The notes under the pieces: model-generated
Database searches by the model: none
What the model saw: only the letters and a program-made list of their open reading frames with translations
Told to the model about the DNA's origin: nothing
Shown: piece after piece, positions 8,971 to 18,325 of the stretch
Layout: every line of letters begins with the position of its first letter
How positions within the stretch are numbered: position 1 is the first letter of the stretch
DNA from: Pelomonas cellulosilytica
GTDB lineage: Bacteria > Pseudomonadota > Gammaproteobacteria > Burkholderiales > Burkholderiaceae_C
Assembly: GCF_021353265.1 (NCBI RefSeq)
Contig: NZ_JAJTWU010000002.1
Coordinates: 682,001 to 746,000 of the forward strand
DNA length: 64,000 nt
Reading direction: 5' to 3'
Made by a program: the position numbers and the translations under genes

Positions 8971-10248
8971 ATGAACGCCCGCTTCCGCGACACCTCCGAG
9001 CAGGATCGTCCGCTCGCCTCCCCGTCCCGCCGCAAGCCGCTGCTTGTGGTCGGCGGCGCCGCAGTTCTGGTCGCCCTGGCGTTGCTGGGCGGTGGGTGGC
9101 TGAAGCAGGGCCTGTCGGCCGGCACGGCCGTCAGCGCCGCGCGGCTGAGCATCGCGACGGTGGATGTCGGCCCGCTGACGCGTGACGTCGCCGGCGAAGG
9201 CCGCGTCGTCGCCGCGCAGAGCCCGACGCTGTACGCGCCAGGCGCCGGCACCGTGACGCTGGATGTGCGCGCCGGCGACCCGGTCAGGCGCGGCCAGGTG
9301 CTGGCTCATGTCGATTCGCCCGAGCTGACGAACCGCCTCGCGCAGGAGCGCAGCAACATCGATGCATTGCGCGCCGACCTGGCCCGCGCCGAGGTCGACG
9401 CCCGTCAGCAGACGGCCGCGCTGCAGAGCGCCTACGAGAACGCCCGCATCGACCAGCAGACCGCGCAGAACGACCTCGCGCGTCAGACCCAGGCCTTCGA
9501 GGCCGGCGCCACGGCGCGCATGCAGGTGGAGCGGGCGCAGGACGCGCTCGCCAAGGCGAAGCTTGCGTTGGAGCAGGCCCGCGACCTGCGCGGCCTCAAG
9601 ACGGACAGCCTGGCGCTGGATGTGCAGGCCAAGAAGAGCGCGCTGGCCCGCCAGCAACTGCTGGTGGCCGACCTGGAGCGCCAGGTGGCCGAGCTGCAGG
9701 TGCGCTCGCCGGTGGACGGTCAGGTGGGCCAGCTCTTCATCGCGGACCGCACCAACGTGGGCCGCGACGCGAAGCTGCTGTCCGTGGTGGATCTTTCGGC
9801 GCTGGAGGTGCAGATGCAGGTGGCCGAGAGCTTCGCCCGTGAGCTGCAGCCGGGGATGCCAGGCGAGATCAGCGGCAACGGCCAGCGCTGGGCAGGTTCG
9901 GTCAGCTCGGTCTCGCCGGAAGTGGTGAACGGCGAGGTGGCGGCGCGGCTGCGCTTTGCGGGCGCGCAGCCCGAGCAGCTGCGGCAGAACCAGCGCTTGT
10001 CGGTGCGCGTGCTGCTCGACCGGCGCGACAAGGTGCTGGGCGTGGCGCGCGGCAGCTTCGTGGACGAAGGTGGTGGCAGTCATGCCTACGTCGTGCGGGA
10101 CGGAGTGGCCGAGAAGGTCGCCGTCAAGCTCGGCGCGCGCTCGCTGGACCGCGTGGAGGTGCTCTCGGGTTTGCAGGCGGGCGACCGGGTCGTGATCTCG
10201 GGCGCTGATGGGTTCAAGGGCGCGGCGCGCGTCTTGATCGCCGATTGA
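8971..10248 (+). CDS. efflux periplasmic adaptor (MacA/HlyD-like membrane fusion protein)
   Basis: A 425-residue adaptor that should bridge an inner-membrane ABC exporter to an outer-membrane channel. There is one membrane anchor (about residues 24-48). A split biotinyl-lipoyl domain follows (AGDPVRRGQVLAHVDSPELT, about 98-117, and the return half VRSPVDGQVGQLFIADRTNV). The long coiled-coil hairpin runs from about 120 to 235, rich in Gln, Ala and Arg. Beta-barrel and membrane-proximal domains complete it. A GCAGG ribosome site precedes the ATG. It is followed, after a 398-base repeat-bearing gap, by the ATPase, outer-membrane channel and two permease genes, which fit a MacAB-TolC type exporter. 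Substrate is unknown. Confidence 0.88.
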   Translation: MNARFRDTSEQDRPLASPSRRKPLLVVGGAAVLVALALLGGGWLKQGLSAGTAVSAARLSIATVDVGPLTRDVAGEGRVVAAQSPTLYAPGAGTVTLDVRAGDPVRRGQVLAHVDSPELTNRLAQERSNIDALRADLARAEVDARQQTAALQSAYENARIDQQTAQNDLARQTQAFEAGATARMQVERAQDALAKAKLALEQARDLRGLKTDSLALDVQAKKSALARQQLLVADLERQVAELQVRSPVDGQVGQLFIADRTNVGRDAKLLSVVDLSALEVQMQVAESFARELQPGMPGEISGNGQRWAGSVSSVSPEVVNGEVAARLRFAGAQPEQLRQNQRLSVRVLLDRRDKVLGVARGSFVDEGGGSHAYVVRDGVAEKVAVKLGARSLDRVEVLSGLQAGDRVVISGADGFKGAARVLIAD

Positions 10249-10646
10249 GGTCGGGCGTGATGGGTGCGATAGGCGCTTCGTTTTCGGTTGTCCTGACGAC
10301 TCGGTGCCGAGTCGCCGGGAGTCCGCCCTGGCGGGCGGGTAACTTTTCTGTGCTGCGCCAGAGAAAAGTCAACAAGAGAGAGGCGCTGAACCGCCCACCA
10401 GCACCACGTGCATTCACTGCGCATGCCGAGTCTTACCAGGTGTACGTCCTGAGGCGAGCCGCTGCGCTCTTGCGGTTGGCCTTGTCACCGGCACGACTCA
10501 TCGCGACATCGGGCCGCCTAACGCGCGGTTGCACGCCGGGCGGGACTCCCGGCATCGTCCCGTCCAACAAGCGCCACCGAAGCGTGCAACGCCCCGCGAC
10601 AGCCTCGATCACCACCAAGCCCACCTTGAGCGAATAGGACCCACCC
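10249..10646 (+). repeat. intergenic repeat-like region with stem-loops
   Basis: This 398-base gap has no convincing gene. It contains a compact palindrome, GACTCG-gtgc-CGAGTC (10298-10313), a GC-rich turn, then ACTTTTCT (10342-10349) paired with AGAAAAGT (10362-10369). The sequence around 10290-10400 resembles the dispersed intergenic repeat seen in many beta-proteobacterial genomes (an ACTTTCTT...AAGAAAGT motif near CGGCGGGTAAC). That similarity is from memory, not from a search. The gap interrupts an otherwise tight efflux operon. Confidence 0.45.
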
Positions 10647-11330
10647 ATGCTCCACATGGACAACCTCCAGAAGGTCTACCGCACCGAAATGGTCGAGACC
10701 TACGCCCTCCGCGACTTCAACCTGAAGGTCAACGAAGGCGAATTCGTCGCCGTCACCGGTCCGTCCGGCTCCGGCAAGACCACCTTCCTCACGATCGCCG
10801 GCCTGCTCGAAGCCTTCAGCGCCGGCACCTACATGCTCGACGGCATCGACGTCAGCCGCATGGGCGACGGCGAGCGCTCGCGCATCCGCAACCAGAAGAT
10901 CGGCTTCATCTTCCAGGCCTTCAACCTGATCCCGGACCTCAACGTACTCGACAACATCGAAGTGCCGCTGCGCTATCGCGGCTTCGGTGCCGGCGAGCGG
11001 CGCAAGCGCGCGGCCGACGCGCTCGCGCGCGTCGGTCTGTCCGCCCGCGGCAAGCACTACCCGGCGGAACTCTCCGGCGGCCAGCAGCAGCGCGTGGCCA
11101 TCGCGCGGGCGCTGGCCGGCGAGCCGCGCCTGCTGCTGGCCGACGAGCCGACCGGCAATCTCGACAGCGCGATGGCTCGTAGCGTCATGGAGCTGCTGGA
11201 AGAACTGCATCGCGACGGCGCCACCATCGTCATGGTCACGCACGACCCGCAGCTGGCCGCACGCGCCCAGCGCAATGTCCACGTCATCGACGGCCAGGTC
11301 GTCGATCTCGCCGCCGACCTGGCTGCCTGA
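10647..11330 (+). CDS. ABC transporter ATP-binding protein (MacB/LolD type)
   Basis: A 227-residue ATPase subunit. Landmarks: Walker [10 protein letters not shown] (about 43-51), Q-loop in [15 protein letters not shown], signature [16 protein letters not shown], Walker [14 protein letters not shown] and the H-loop MVTHD. The NLDS and FQAFNLIP features are typical of the MacB/LolD/FtsE branch that powers FtsX-like permeases rather than classical importers. It is four bases ahead of the TolC-like gene and is followed by two FtsX-type permeases, so it should supply ATP hydrolysis for this exporter. Confidence 0.92.
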   Translation: MLHMDNLQKVYRTEMVETYALRDFNLKVNEGEFVAVTGPSGSGKTTFLTIAGLLEAFSAGTYMLDGIDVSRMGDGERSRIRNQKIGFIFQAFNLIPDLNVLDNIEVPLRYRGFGAGERRKRAADALARVGLSARGKHYPAELSGGQQQRVAIARALAGEPRLLLADEPTGNLDSAMARSVMELLEELHRDGATIVMVTHDPQLAARAQRNVHVIDGQVVDLAADLAA

Positions 11331-11334
11331 GCCG

Positions 11335-12603
11335 ATGCGCGTCCTGTTCCTCACTGCGGCGCTGCTGTCCCAGACCGCGCATGCCGACGATCTGCTGCAG
11401 GTCTGGGCCGAGGCCCGCGCGGCCGACCCCGTGCTGCGCCAGGCCGCGGCGCTCAGCGGCGCGCAGGAAGCCGCCAGCCGCGAAGCGCGCGCCGCGCTGC
11501 TGCCGCAGTGGACGCTGCAGCACGCCGAGCAGCGCGAGACCGGCGGCAACCGCTGGCGTACGACGACCAGCAGCATCAGTCAGCCGCTGGTGGACCTGGC
11601 CGCGCTGCGCGAATGGGACGCCAGCCGCAGCGATGCGTCGGCGCAGGCCGCCCGCCTCATCGCCGCCGAGCAGGCGGCGCGGCAGCGGGTGGCCGAGGCC
11701 TACTTCGGGCTGCTGTCGGCGCAGGCCCAGCTGGCCACGGCCCGGGCCAACGAGGAGGCGTTCGACCGCCAGGTCAGCGAGGCGCAGTCGCGCTTTGCCG
11801 CAGGCCTGTCGGCGCAGGTGGAGGCCGACCAGTCGCGCGCCTACCGCGAGCAGGCGCGTGCCGGTACGCTGGCCGCCGAGCTGGCCGTGGCCGATGCACG
11901 CGAGGCCTTGGCGCAGCTCACCAGCGGCACGGCGCCCACGCTGCAGCCTCTGCGCCGCGAGCTGCGTGCCCAGCCACTGCCTGACGATGCCGAAGCCTGG
12001 GCGCAGCGGGCGCTGCAGGCCAATCCGGCACTGCGGGCGCTGCAGCTCGACGTGCAGGCCGGCGAGCAACGTATCGCCGGCGCTCGCGCAGGCCACCTGC
12101 CGACACTGAGCCTGGGCGTGGATACGCAGCGCCAGCGCGGCGACGGCGTGCCGCTGTCCGACGCCAACCGCACGCCGACGCAGCTCGCGCTGAAGCTGAC
12201 CGTGCCACTGTTCGCGGGCGGTGCCACCACCGCCGCGGCCGACCGCGCCGCCTTCCAGCGTGAAGCCGCGCGCGAGCAGCTCGAAGCCGGCCGCCGCGCC
12301 GTGCTGCGCGAGGTCCGCGCAGACTACCTCGCCGTGGGGCAGGGCGCGGCGCAGCTGCAGTCGGCCGAAGCCGGCGTGCAGGCTGCAGAACGTGCGCTGG
12401 AGGCCACGCGCACGGGCCTGACGCTAGGCACGCGCAGCACCACCGACCTGCTGCTGGCCATTCAGACCCTCACCGCGGCGCAGAACACGCTGACCCGGGC
12501 CCGGCACAGGCATGTGCTCGCTCTGCTCGCGCTGCACCTGGCGGCCGGGTCGCTGGGCGATGCCGAACTCGCCGCGGTGAACGCACTTTTGGAGACCCGC
12601 TGA
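11335..12603 (+). CDS. TolC-like outer-membrane efflux protein
   Basis: A 422-residue outer-membrane channel protein of the OEP family. It has a short signal peptide ([17 protein letters not shown]) and two repeated long alpha-helical halves. Each contains the LxxQxL-type helical register and the junction sequences typical of this family: [20 protein letters not shown] in the first half, [20 protein letters not shown] in the second. Length is normal. The ATG at 11335 lies just after the ATPase stop and begins the signal peptide, so I prefer it to upstream starts. The stop overlaps the next gene's ATG by one base, indicating coupled translation. It should form the outer-membrane exit duct for the exporter. 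Confidence 0.88.
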   Translation: MRVLFLTAALLSQTAHADDLLQVWAEARAADPVLRQAAALSGAQEAASREARAALLPQWTLQHAEQRETGGNRWRTTTSSISQPLVDLAALREWDASRSDASAQAARLIAAEQAARQRVAEAYFGLLSAQAQLATARANEEAFDRQVSEAQSRFAAGLSAQVEADQSRAYREQARAGTLAAELAVADAREALAQLTSGTAPTLQPLRRELRAQPLPDDAEAWAQRALQANPALRALQLDVQAGEQRIAGARAGHLPTLSLGVDTQRQRGDGVPLSDANRTPTQLALKLTVPLFAGGATTAAADRAAFQREAAREQLEAGRRAVLREVRADYLAVGQGAAQLQSAEAGVQAAERALEATRTGLTLGTRSTTDLLLAIQTLTAAQNTLTRARHRHVLALLALHLAAGSLGDAELAAVNALLETR

Positions 12604-13910
12604 TGTTCCTTCACTATCTCGAGCTCGCCGCCCGCAGCGCGCGCGCCTCCAAGGGCCTCACGGCACTGATGGTGCTGGCACTGTCGCTGGGAATCGGCAC
12701 CTGCATGACGACGCTGACCGTCTATCATGTGCTCTCCGGCGACCCTCTGCCGGCCAAGAGCGCGCGGCTGTTCAATGTGCAGCTGGACGCGGCCGACATG
12801 ATCGGCTGGAAGCCCGGTGAAGAGCCCAACTTCGACCTGACTCGCTACGACGCCACGGCGCTGCTGCGCGACCGCAAGGCGCTGCGCCAGGTCATGTCCA
12901 GTGGCTTCAATACGGCGGTTGTGGTGCCCGACAGCCAGGTCAAGCCGGTCTTCTCAAGCGTGCGCATGACATCGGCAGACTTCTTCGCGATGTTCGACGC
13001 GCCATGGCAATTCGGTGCCGGCTGGAATGCGGCTGACGACGACAGCGAGGCGCGCGTGGCGGTCATCTCGGCCGCGTTGAACGACAAGCTGTTCGGAGGC
13101 GCCAACTCGGTGGGCCGCGAGGTCATTGTGCGCGGCCAGCCGCTTCGCATCATCGGCGTGCTCAAGCCCTGGAAGGTGCAGCCCCACTTCTGGGACCTCA
13201 CCCTGGGCAGCTACACCGAGACCGAGGACTTCTACCTGCCCTTCTCCACGGCCATGGCGCTGAAGATGGGCCACTGGGGAAACATGAACTGCTGGGCCAA
13301 GGGTGCGAACGGAGGCAGCTCGCTGGACCTCAACGCCAGCTGCTCGTGGATCCAGTACTGGGTGGAGTTCGCCAAGCCCGAGGACGCCGCCGCCTACCGT
13401 GACTACCTCGTGGCCTATTCCGAGGCACAGCGCGCGGCCGGCCGCTTCGAACGGCCGACCAACGTGCGGCTGCGCAACGTGATGGACTGGCTTGGCGCGC
13501 AGAAGGTGCTGCCGGCCGATGTGCGGCTGCAGACCTGGCTGGCCTTCGGCTTCCTGCTGGTGTGTGTCGTCAACATGGTGGGGCTGCTGCTGGCCAAGAC
13601 GCTGCGCCGGGCGGGCGAGATCGGCGTGCGCCGGGCGCTGGGGGCCACGCGCGGGGACATATTCGCGCAGTTCGTCGTCGAGGCTGGGCTGCTGGGGGTG
13701 GCCGGTGCGGTGCTGGGCCTGCTGTTTGCGCATGGCGGGCTCTGGCTGGTGCGTCACAGCCCCAACGACTATGCGCGCCTGGCGGAGCTGGATTTCTCGA
13801 TGCTCGGGCTGACGCTGGGGTTGGCCCTGCTAGCCAGCCTGTGCGCCGGCCTGCTACCAGCCTGGCGCGCAGCGCTTGTCACTCCCGCCGCTCAGCTGAA
13901 GGTTCAATGA
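12603..13910 (+). CDS. ABC transporter permease, FtsX/MacB type (first)
   Basis: A 435-residue permease with the MacB-like plan: one N-terminal membrane helix (about 20-40), a large periplasmic domain (about 45-290), then three C-terminal helices. The conserved cytoplasmic loop GEIGVRRALGATRGDIFAQF lies between helices 2 and 3. The ATPase domain is on a separate gene (10647), unlike Escherichia coli MacB where both are fused. It overlaps both neighbours by one to four bases. The second permease follows immediately, so the complex is probably a heterodimer of the two permeases. Confidence 0.88.
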   Translation: MFLHYLELAARSARASKGLTALMVLALSLGIGTCMTTLTVYHVLSGDPLPAKSARLFNVQLDAADMIGWKPGEEPNFDLTRYDATALLRDRKALRQVMSSGFNTAVVVPDSQVKPVFSSVRMTSADFFAMFDAPWQFGAGWNAADDDSEARVAVISAALNDKLFGGANSVGREVIVRGQPLRIIGVLKPWKVQPHFWDLTLGSYTETEDFYLPFSTAMALKMGHWGNMNCWAKGANGGSSLDLNASCSWIQYWVEFAKPEDAAAYRDYLVAYSEAQRAAGRFERPTNVRLRNVMDWLGAQKVLPADVRLQTWLAFGFLLVCVVNMVGLLLAKTLRRAGEIGVRRALGATRGDIFAQFVVEAGLLGVAGAVLGLLFAHGGLWLVRHSPNDYARLAELDFSMLGLTLGLALLASLCAGLLPAWRAALVTPAAQLKVQ

Positions 13911-15187
13911 TGTCTGCAACGTTATCTTCCGTTTCGGGCACCGGTGCCACGGGCCTTCGTGGGCTGCTGATGGACTTGCGACCCATCGTGTCGACGCTGC
14001 GTCGCCACAAGATCGCCGCCGGCCTCATCGTGCTTGAGGTGGCGCTGACCTGCACGATCGTCACCAATGCGTTGCACCTCATAGAGACCCGCGTCGAGGC
14101 GCTGAACACCGACAGCGGCCTGGTGGAGGCCGAGATCGCGGTGCTGAACCTGCGCGGCAGCAAGCCGCAGCCGCCCGAGCGAACAGCAGGCATCGTCGCC
14201 GAGGACCTGGCGCAGCTGCGTGCACTGCCCGGCATCAAGTCGGCGACCGTGGCCAACCAGATTGTCTACGGCAACAACAGCAACAACACCAGCGTCGCTG
14301 CGGAGCCCGACAACAAGAACCAGCGCATATCCGCCGCGCAATACGTGGCCGACGAGCACATGCTGCCCGCCTTCGGCCTGAAGCTGCTGGAGGGGCGCAA
14401 CTTTACGGCCACCGAGGTGCAGGAGGAGTTCAAGGTCATGAGCACGGCGAACCCCCGGATCGGGCAGGTCATCATCAACAAGGTGCTGGCTGACAAGCTC
14501 TTCCCCGGCCAGTCGGCCGTGGGTCGCACGCTGTATCTCTACGGTGACTCGCCGTCGACCATCATCGGTGTCGTGCAGACGCTTACCCACACCCAGCTGC
14601 ACCGGGCAAGGCAGGACAGTGGCGGAGCCGCATTGATCCTGCCCATGAGGGGCGGTGGTTCGTACATCATCCGCGCCGAGCCAGGCGAGCTCGACGCCCG
14701 GATCAAGGCAGCAACGGCTGCGCTGGAGGCCGGCGACCAGGGCCGTGTCGTTACGCAGGCGCTCCCGCTCACCGAGATGCGAGCCACGTTCTACGCGCAG
14801 GACCGTGCGATGGCCTGGCTGATGGGCGGTGTCTGCCTGGCGCTTCTGCTGGTGACTGCGATGGGCATCGTCGGGCTTGCGAGCTTCTGGGTGCAGCAGC
14901 GCACGCGCATGATCGGCACGCGCCGTGCGCTGGGCGCTACGCAGGGGCAGATCCTGCGCTACTTCCAGGTGGAGAACCTGCTGCTGACGACGCTGGGCGT
15001 CGTGCTTGGCCTGGCCGGTGCGCTGGGCCTGAGCCACCTGCTGATGCAGAGCTATGCGCTGCCCCGCCTGCCGTGGGGTTACCTGCCCGCCGGCGCTGTG
15101 TCTCTGGCGATGCTGGGGCAGGTCGCCGTCTGGGCGCCCGCGCGGCGTGCGGCCCGGCTGCCGCCCGTGGCAGCGCTGCGCAGCTGA
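13907..15187 (+). CDS. ABC transporter permease, FtsX/MacB type (second)
   Basis: A 426-residue permease of the same topology as its neighbour: N-terminal helix near 33-52, periplasmic domain with NPRIGQVIINKVLADKLFPG in the middle, three C-terminal helices, and the loop RMIGTRRALGATQGQILRYF. The start ATG overlaps the previous stop as ATGA; a second ATG follows directly at 13910. It differs enough from the first permease to suggest a long-standing heterodimer rather than a recent duplication. It closes the efflux operon; the next gene is convergent. Confidence 0.87.
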   Translation: MMSATLSSVSGTGATGLRGLLMDLRPIVSTLRRHKIAAGLIVLEVALTCTIVTNALHLIETRVEALNTDSGLVEAEIAVLNLRGSKPQPPERTAGIVAEDLAQLRALPGIKSATVANQIVYGNNSNNTSVAAEPDNKNQRISAAQYVADEHMLPAFGLKLLEGRNFTATEVQEEFKVMSTANPRIGQVIINKVLADKLFPGQSAVGRTLYLYGDSPSTIIGVVQTLTHTQLHRARQDSGGAALILPMRGGGSYIIRAEPGELDARIKAATAALEAGDQGRVVTQALPLTEMRATFYAQDRAMAWLMGGVCLALLLVTAMGIVGLASFWVQQRTRMIGTRRALGATQGQILRYFQVENLLLTTLGVVLGLAGALGLSHLLMQSYALPRLPWGYLPAGAVSLAMLGQVAVWAPARRAARLPPVAALRS

Positions 15188-15199
15188 CGGCGAGCGTCA

Positions 15200-16027
15200 T
15201 CAGCTGCCGGCCTGCAGCGTGCGCAGGTCGGCGCTCCAGGTGTCCCAGTGATGGTGCACCTGTTCGCGCTGTTTCGCGTCCAGCCCGTTGAGCAGCTTCA
15301 GCAGGCTGGCAATGATCTCCTCGCGGTAGGCCTGCTCGGCGGGTAGCGGCTGCAGGTTCTGCATCAGCAGCGCCGTGCCCGCGGCCGCGTCGCCGTGCGA
15401 CCATGCGCGCAGCGCCTCCGTCGTGCGAGCCTGGCGCGTCGCTCGCCCCTGGGCCAGCATGGGCAGGTCGAAGTGCCAGGACTCGGCGTCGGCGCGGGCC
15501 TGCTTCAGCGTCGCGCGGTCCAGGTCGCCCAGCCAGCGCTCCAGGTTGTTGGCATAGCGCTTGGCGCGCTCATGCGGCGCGCCGCGCCCGCTGTTGCGCT
15601 CGTGCCATTCGGCGGCTTTGTCGTCCATTTCCTTCTGCAGGTGCAGCCACTGGCCGGGTCGCAGGCCGGCCAGCAGCGGGGCCGCAAGCGGCGCGGCGTG
15701 CTGCAGGCTGCGTTCGGCGCTGGCACGGGCGCCGCGCTCCAGCGCCAGCAGTTCATCACGCGTGACGCCGGCTTCCAGCGCCGACTGGGCCTGGCGCAGC
15801 AGCGCCTGCCACTGCGGCAGCTCCTCGCGCCGGTGCCAGGTCTGCCAGGCCTGTAGCTGCTGCTTGAGCTGCGCGCGCTGGCCGCTGTCCAGGTCGAGGT
15901 AGCTGTCGATCCACAGTCCAGCCAGCAACGGCATCTGCTGGTAGGCCAACGTCAGGCTGGAACAGCCGGCCAGCGCCAGCAAGGCCAGCAGGGTCAGGGC
16001 GGCGGCGAGTCGCTTCAGCAGGCGCAT
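15200..16027 (-). CDS. DUF6279-like lipoprotein
   Basis: A 275-residue predicted lipoprotein of unknown function. The signal peptide ends in a lipobox LALAGCSS (Cys about 22), so the mature protein should be lipid-anchored. The mature part is almost all alpha-helical and rich in Gln, Leu, Arg and Ala. It carries the family-like segment YQQMPLLAGLWIDSYLDLDS (about 28-47). I prefer ATG 16027 because it places the basic n-region and lipobox correctly; the frame is open to 16051. It is convergent with the second permease. Confidence 0.7.
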   Translation of the reverse strand: MRLLKRLAAALTLLALLALAGCSSLTLAYQQMPLLAGLWIDSYLDLDSGQRAQLKQQLQAWQTWHRREELPQWQALLRQAQSALEAGVTRDELLALERGARASAERSLQHAAPLAAPLLAGLRPGQWLHLQKEMDDKAAEWHERNSGRGAPHERAKRYANNLERWLGDLDRATLKQARADAESWHFDLPMLAQGRATRQARTTEALRAWSHGDAAAGTALLMQNLQPLPAEQAYREEIIASLLKLLNGLDAKQREQVHHHWDTWSADLRTLQAGS

Positions 16028-16110
16028 GGCGGGATCGTAGGGCGGTAGCACTTGGCGTGGTGGCCCTGCCCGGCAATCCGCATGCCGGGCAGGGCGGTTA
16101 TCGTCGCCCG

Positions 16111-16596
16111 GTGTCCCGCCGTGAATTGCCCCATACCCTCAAGCTGCTGACGATCTGGCTGCTGATCACGCTGGTTGTCTTCCTTGGCATCCAGGCGTGG
16201 GAACGCGAGCGCGCGGCCAGCCGCTTCCAGCTCGCCGGCGAGACCGTCGTGCTCAAGCGCGGCGAGGACGGCCATTTCCACTGGCCCGGCCGCGTCGGTG
16301 GCATCGACGTGGACTTCCTCGTCGACACCGGCGCCACGTCCACCGCGCTGCCGCAGGCGCTGGCCGAGCGGGCCGGGCTGAAGCCGTTGGGCCCGGTGCG
16401 CACCTTCACGGCCGGTGGTGCGGCGCAGGGCTTTGCGGCGCGGGCCGACATCAGCCTGGAAGGCGGTGTGCAGGCCCGCGCGCTGACCGTGACGGTGTTG
16501 CCCCAGCTCGGTGCGCCGCTGCTGGGCATGGACGTGCTCGGCCGGCTGCACTTCTCGCAGAAGCCAGGCGAACTCCGTATCGAACCCAACCCATGA
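16111..16596 (+). CDS. retroviral-type (clan AA) aspartic protease, membrane anchored
   Basis: A 161-residue protein with a membrane helix at about 14-30 and one aspartic-protease half domain: the active-site motif FLVDTGATSTALP (about 69-81) and a later hydrophobic-Gly motif GAPLLGMDVLGRL. Bacterial members of this kind act as homodimers, each subunit giving one catalytic Asp; substrates are mostly unknown. I chose the GTG at 16111 because the family usually begins just before a segment like RELPHTLK. An ATG-started frame begins at 16057. It overlaps the following TraB-like gene by four bases. Confidence 0.75.
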   Translation: MSRRELPHTLKLLTIWLLITLVVFLGIQAWERERAASRFQLAGETVVLKRGEDGHFHWPGRVGGIDVDFLVDTGATSTALPQALAERAGLKPLGPVRTFTAGGAAQGFAARADISLEGGVQARALTVTVLPQLGAPLLGMDVLGRLHFSQKPGELRIEPNP

Positions 16597-17510
16597 TCCG
16601 TGCCCTGTTTTTTGTCCTGCTGGCGCTGTGCGTCAGTGTCGCCCGGGCCGCCTGCCCACCCGTGCCGGCGCAGCCCACCGCCGAGCAGTCGGCCACGTGG
16701 GCCGCGCAGGCGCGTGACCGCGGGCCGCTGTGGCGCATCACGCGCGGCGGCCACAGCAGCTATCTCTTCGGCAGTCTGCACCTCGGCAAGCCGGACTGGG
16801 CCTACCCCGGACCGACGCTGCGCCGGGCCTGGGAGGCCACCGAGGTGCTGGCCGTGGAACTGGACCCCGCCGATGTCGGGCCGGCGTTGTCGGCGCTGCC
16901 GGCGGCCGAGCCGCTGTCGCCCGCACTGGCCCGCGGCATCGAGGCACAGGCGCGCGCCGCCTGCCTGCCGCCCGGCGCGCTGGCGACGCTGCCGGCCATG
17001 CTTCAGCTCACGACGTTGACGCTGCTGGAAGCGCGCCGCGACGGGTTCGACGCGGCCTTCGGCCAGGACCTGATGCTGGTGGCCCGAGCGAAGGCCGAGG
17101 GGCGGCCGGTGCAGTCGCTGGAGAGCGTGGAACAGCAGCTCGATGCGCTGGAGCCCACGGCGGCGGAGCTGCCGGAGGTCGTCGGCGGTGCGCTTCGCCA
17201 GCTGCAGCGCGGCGAGCTGCGCGCGCCGCTGCGCAAGCTCGCCGACGCCTGGGCCCGCGCCGACCTGAAGACGCTGGCTGACTACCCGCGCTGGTGCCGC
17301 TGCGCAGACACGCCCGCCGAGCGCGATTGGATGAGGCGTGTCAACGACGACCGCAACATCGGCCTGTCCGAGCGCATCGACGCGTTACACGGTGCCGGCC
17401 AGCGGCTGCTGGTGGCCGTGGGTGCACTGCACATGACAGGGCCCCAGGCGCTGCCGCGGCTGCTGGCGCAGCGGGGATTCACCGTCGAACGGATGCCCCC
17501 TGCGGAGTAG
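16593..17510 (+). CDS. TraB/GumN-type secreted protein
   Basis: A 305-residue protein with a signal peptide (MIRALFFVLLALCVSVARAA). The TraB/GumN domain shows the family's first conserved strand LWRITRGGHSSYLFGSLHLG (about 50-69), the acidic VLAVELDPAD, the middle helix QDLMLVARAKAEGRPVQSLE and the terminal RLLVAVGALHMTGPQAL containing GALH. The family belongs to the tiki/EreA-like fold, whose bacterial role is not settled; a metal-dependent hydrolase activity is plausible. The start overlaps the protease stop as ATGA, so the two genes are probably expressed together. Confidence 0.82.
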   Translation: MIRALFFVLLALCVSVARAACPPVPAQPTAEQSATWAAQARDRGPLWRITRGGHSSYLFGSLHLGKPDWAYPGPTLRRAWEATEVLAVELDPADVGPALSALPAAEPLSPALARGIEAQARAACLPPGALATLPAMLQLTTLTLLEARRDGFDAAFGQDLMLVARAKAEGRPVQSLESVEQQLDALEPTAAELPEVVGGALRQLQRGELRAPLRKLADAWARADLKTLADYPRWCRCADTPAERDWMRRVNDDRNIGLSERIDALHGAGQRLLVAVGALHMTGPQALPRLLAQRGFTVERMPPAE

Positions 17511-17536
17511 GATCCGGTCCAACAAGGGGAGACGAC

Positions 17537-18295
17537 ATGAGCGACAACGCCTTCACCAAGTTCGTGCCGGGTTTTGACTTTCTGCAGGGCCTCGTCAAGA
17601 ACGCAGGCGCTGCGCTGCCGGGCATCGGCCAGTGGGTGGCGCCCACGCTCAACCCGGAGGAACTTGCCAAACGCATCGAAGAGCTGCGCACCGTGCAGTT
17701 CTGGCTGGAGCAGAACGCCCGCATGCTGGGCGCCACCATCCAGGCGCTGGAGGTGCAGCGCATGACGCTCTCCACGCTGCAGACGATGAACGTGCCGCTG
17801 ACGCAGCTGCGCGACAGCCTCAAGTTGCCCACCGGCATGGATGCCTCGGCCTGGCCCGGCATCACGCCGGAGGCGGTGGCCGCGGCGTCGGCCGCGCAGG
17901 GCGAAGCCCAGCCCGCCGTGCAGGCGCCCGCCAAGGCGGCCCCTCGTGCGGCCCGGCCGGCCGCCAAGAAGCCGACCACCGACACCGCCCCGGCCCTGGG
18001 CTTGTCGCCCGGCGCTGTTGACCCCACGCAGTGGTGGACGGCGCTGACCCAGCAGTTCACACAGCTCGCGACGACAGCCATGAAGGACACCGCCACCGAT
18101 GCCGCCCGGGCGCTGGCCGGCAACCTCGTCAAGCAGTCCTTCGACGCCGCCAGCGATACGCTGCGCAAGGCTGCCACCGTGCCGGGCGCCGTCGTCGGCA
18201 GCGTAGCCAAGGGCTTGGCCGGCGCGCCCAAGCCGGCCGCCAAGGCGAGCCGTACCGCTGCGCCGCGCAGCAGCACCTCCCGCCGCAAGGGCTGA
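17537..18295 (+). CDS. phaM: PhaM-like polyhydroxyalkanoate granule-associated protein
   Basis: A 252-residue protein resembling PhaM of Cupriavidus. PhaM proteins link polyhydroxybutyrate granules to the nucleoid and activate PHA synthase. Visible features are an N-terminal helical module (TKFVPGFDFLQGLVKNAG, then LNPEELAKRIEELRTVQFWL, about 40-59) and a long helix to about 100. A low-complexity lysine/alanine/proline region follows, ending in the basic tail STSRRKG. Such tails bind DNA. The ATG at 17537 follows AAGGGGAGA, a good ribosome site. The symbol is by resemblance only. Confidence 0.7.
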   Translation: MSDNAFTKFVPGFDFLQGLVKNAGAALPGIGQWVAPTLNPEELAKRIEELRTVQFWLEQNARMLGATIQALEVQRMTLSTLQTMNVPLTQLRDSLKLPTGMDASAWPGITPEAVAAASAAQGEAQPAVQAPAKAAPRAARPAAKKPTTDTAPALGLSPGAVDPTQWWTALTQQFTQLATTAMKDTATDAARALAGNLVKQSFDAASDTLRKAATVPGAVVGSVAKGLAGAPKPAAKASRTAAPRSSTSRRKG

Positions 18296-18325
18296 GGCGC
18301 CCGTCACCCCCGGGCTGCTGGCGTC

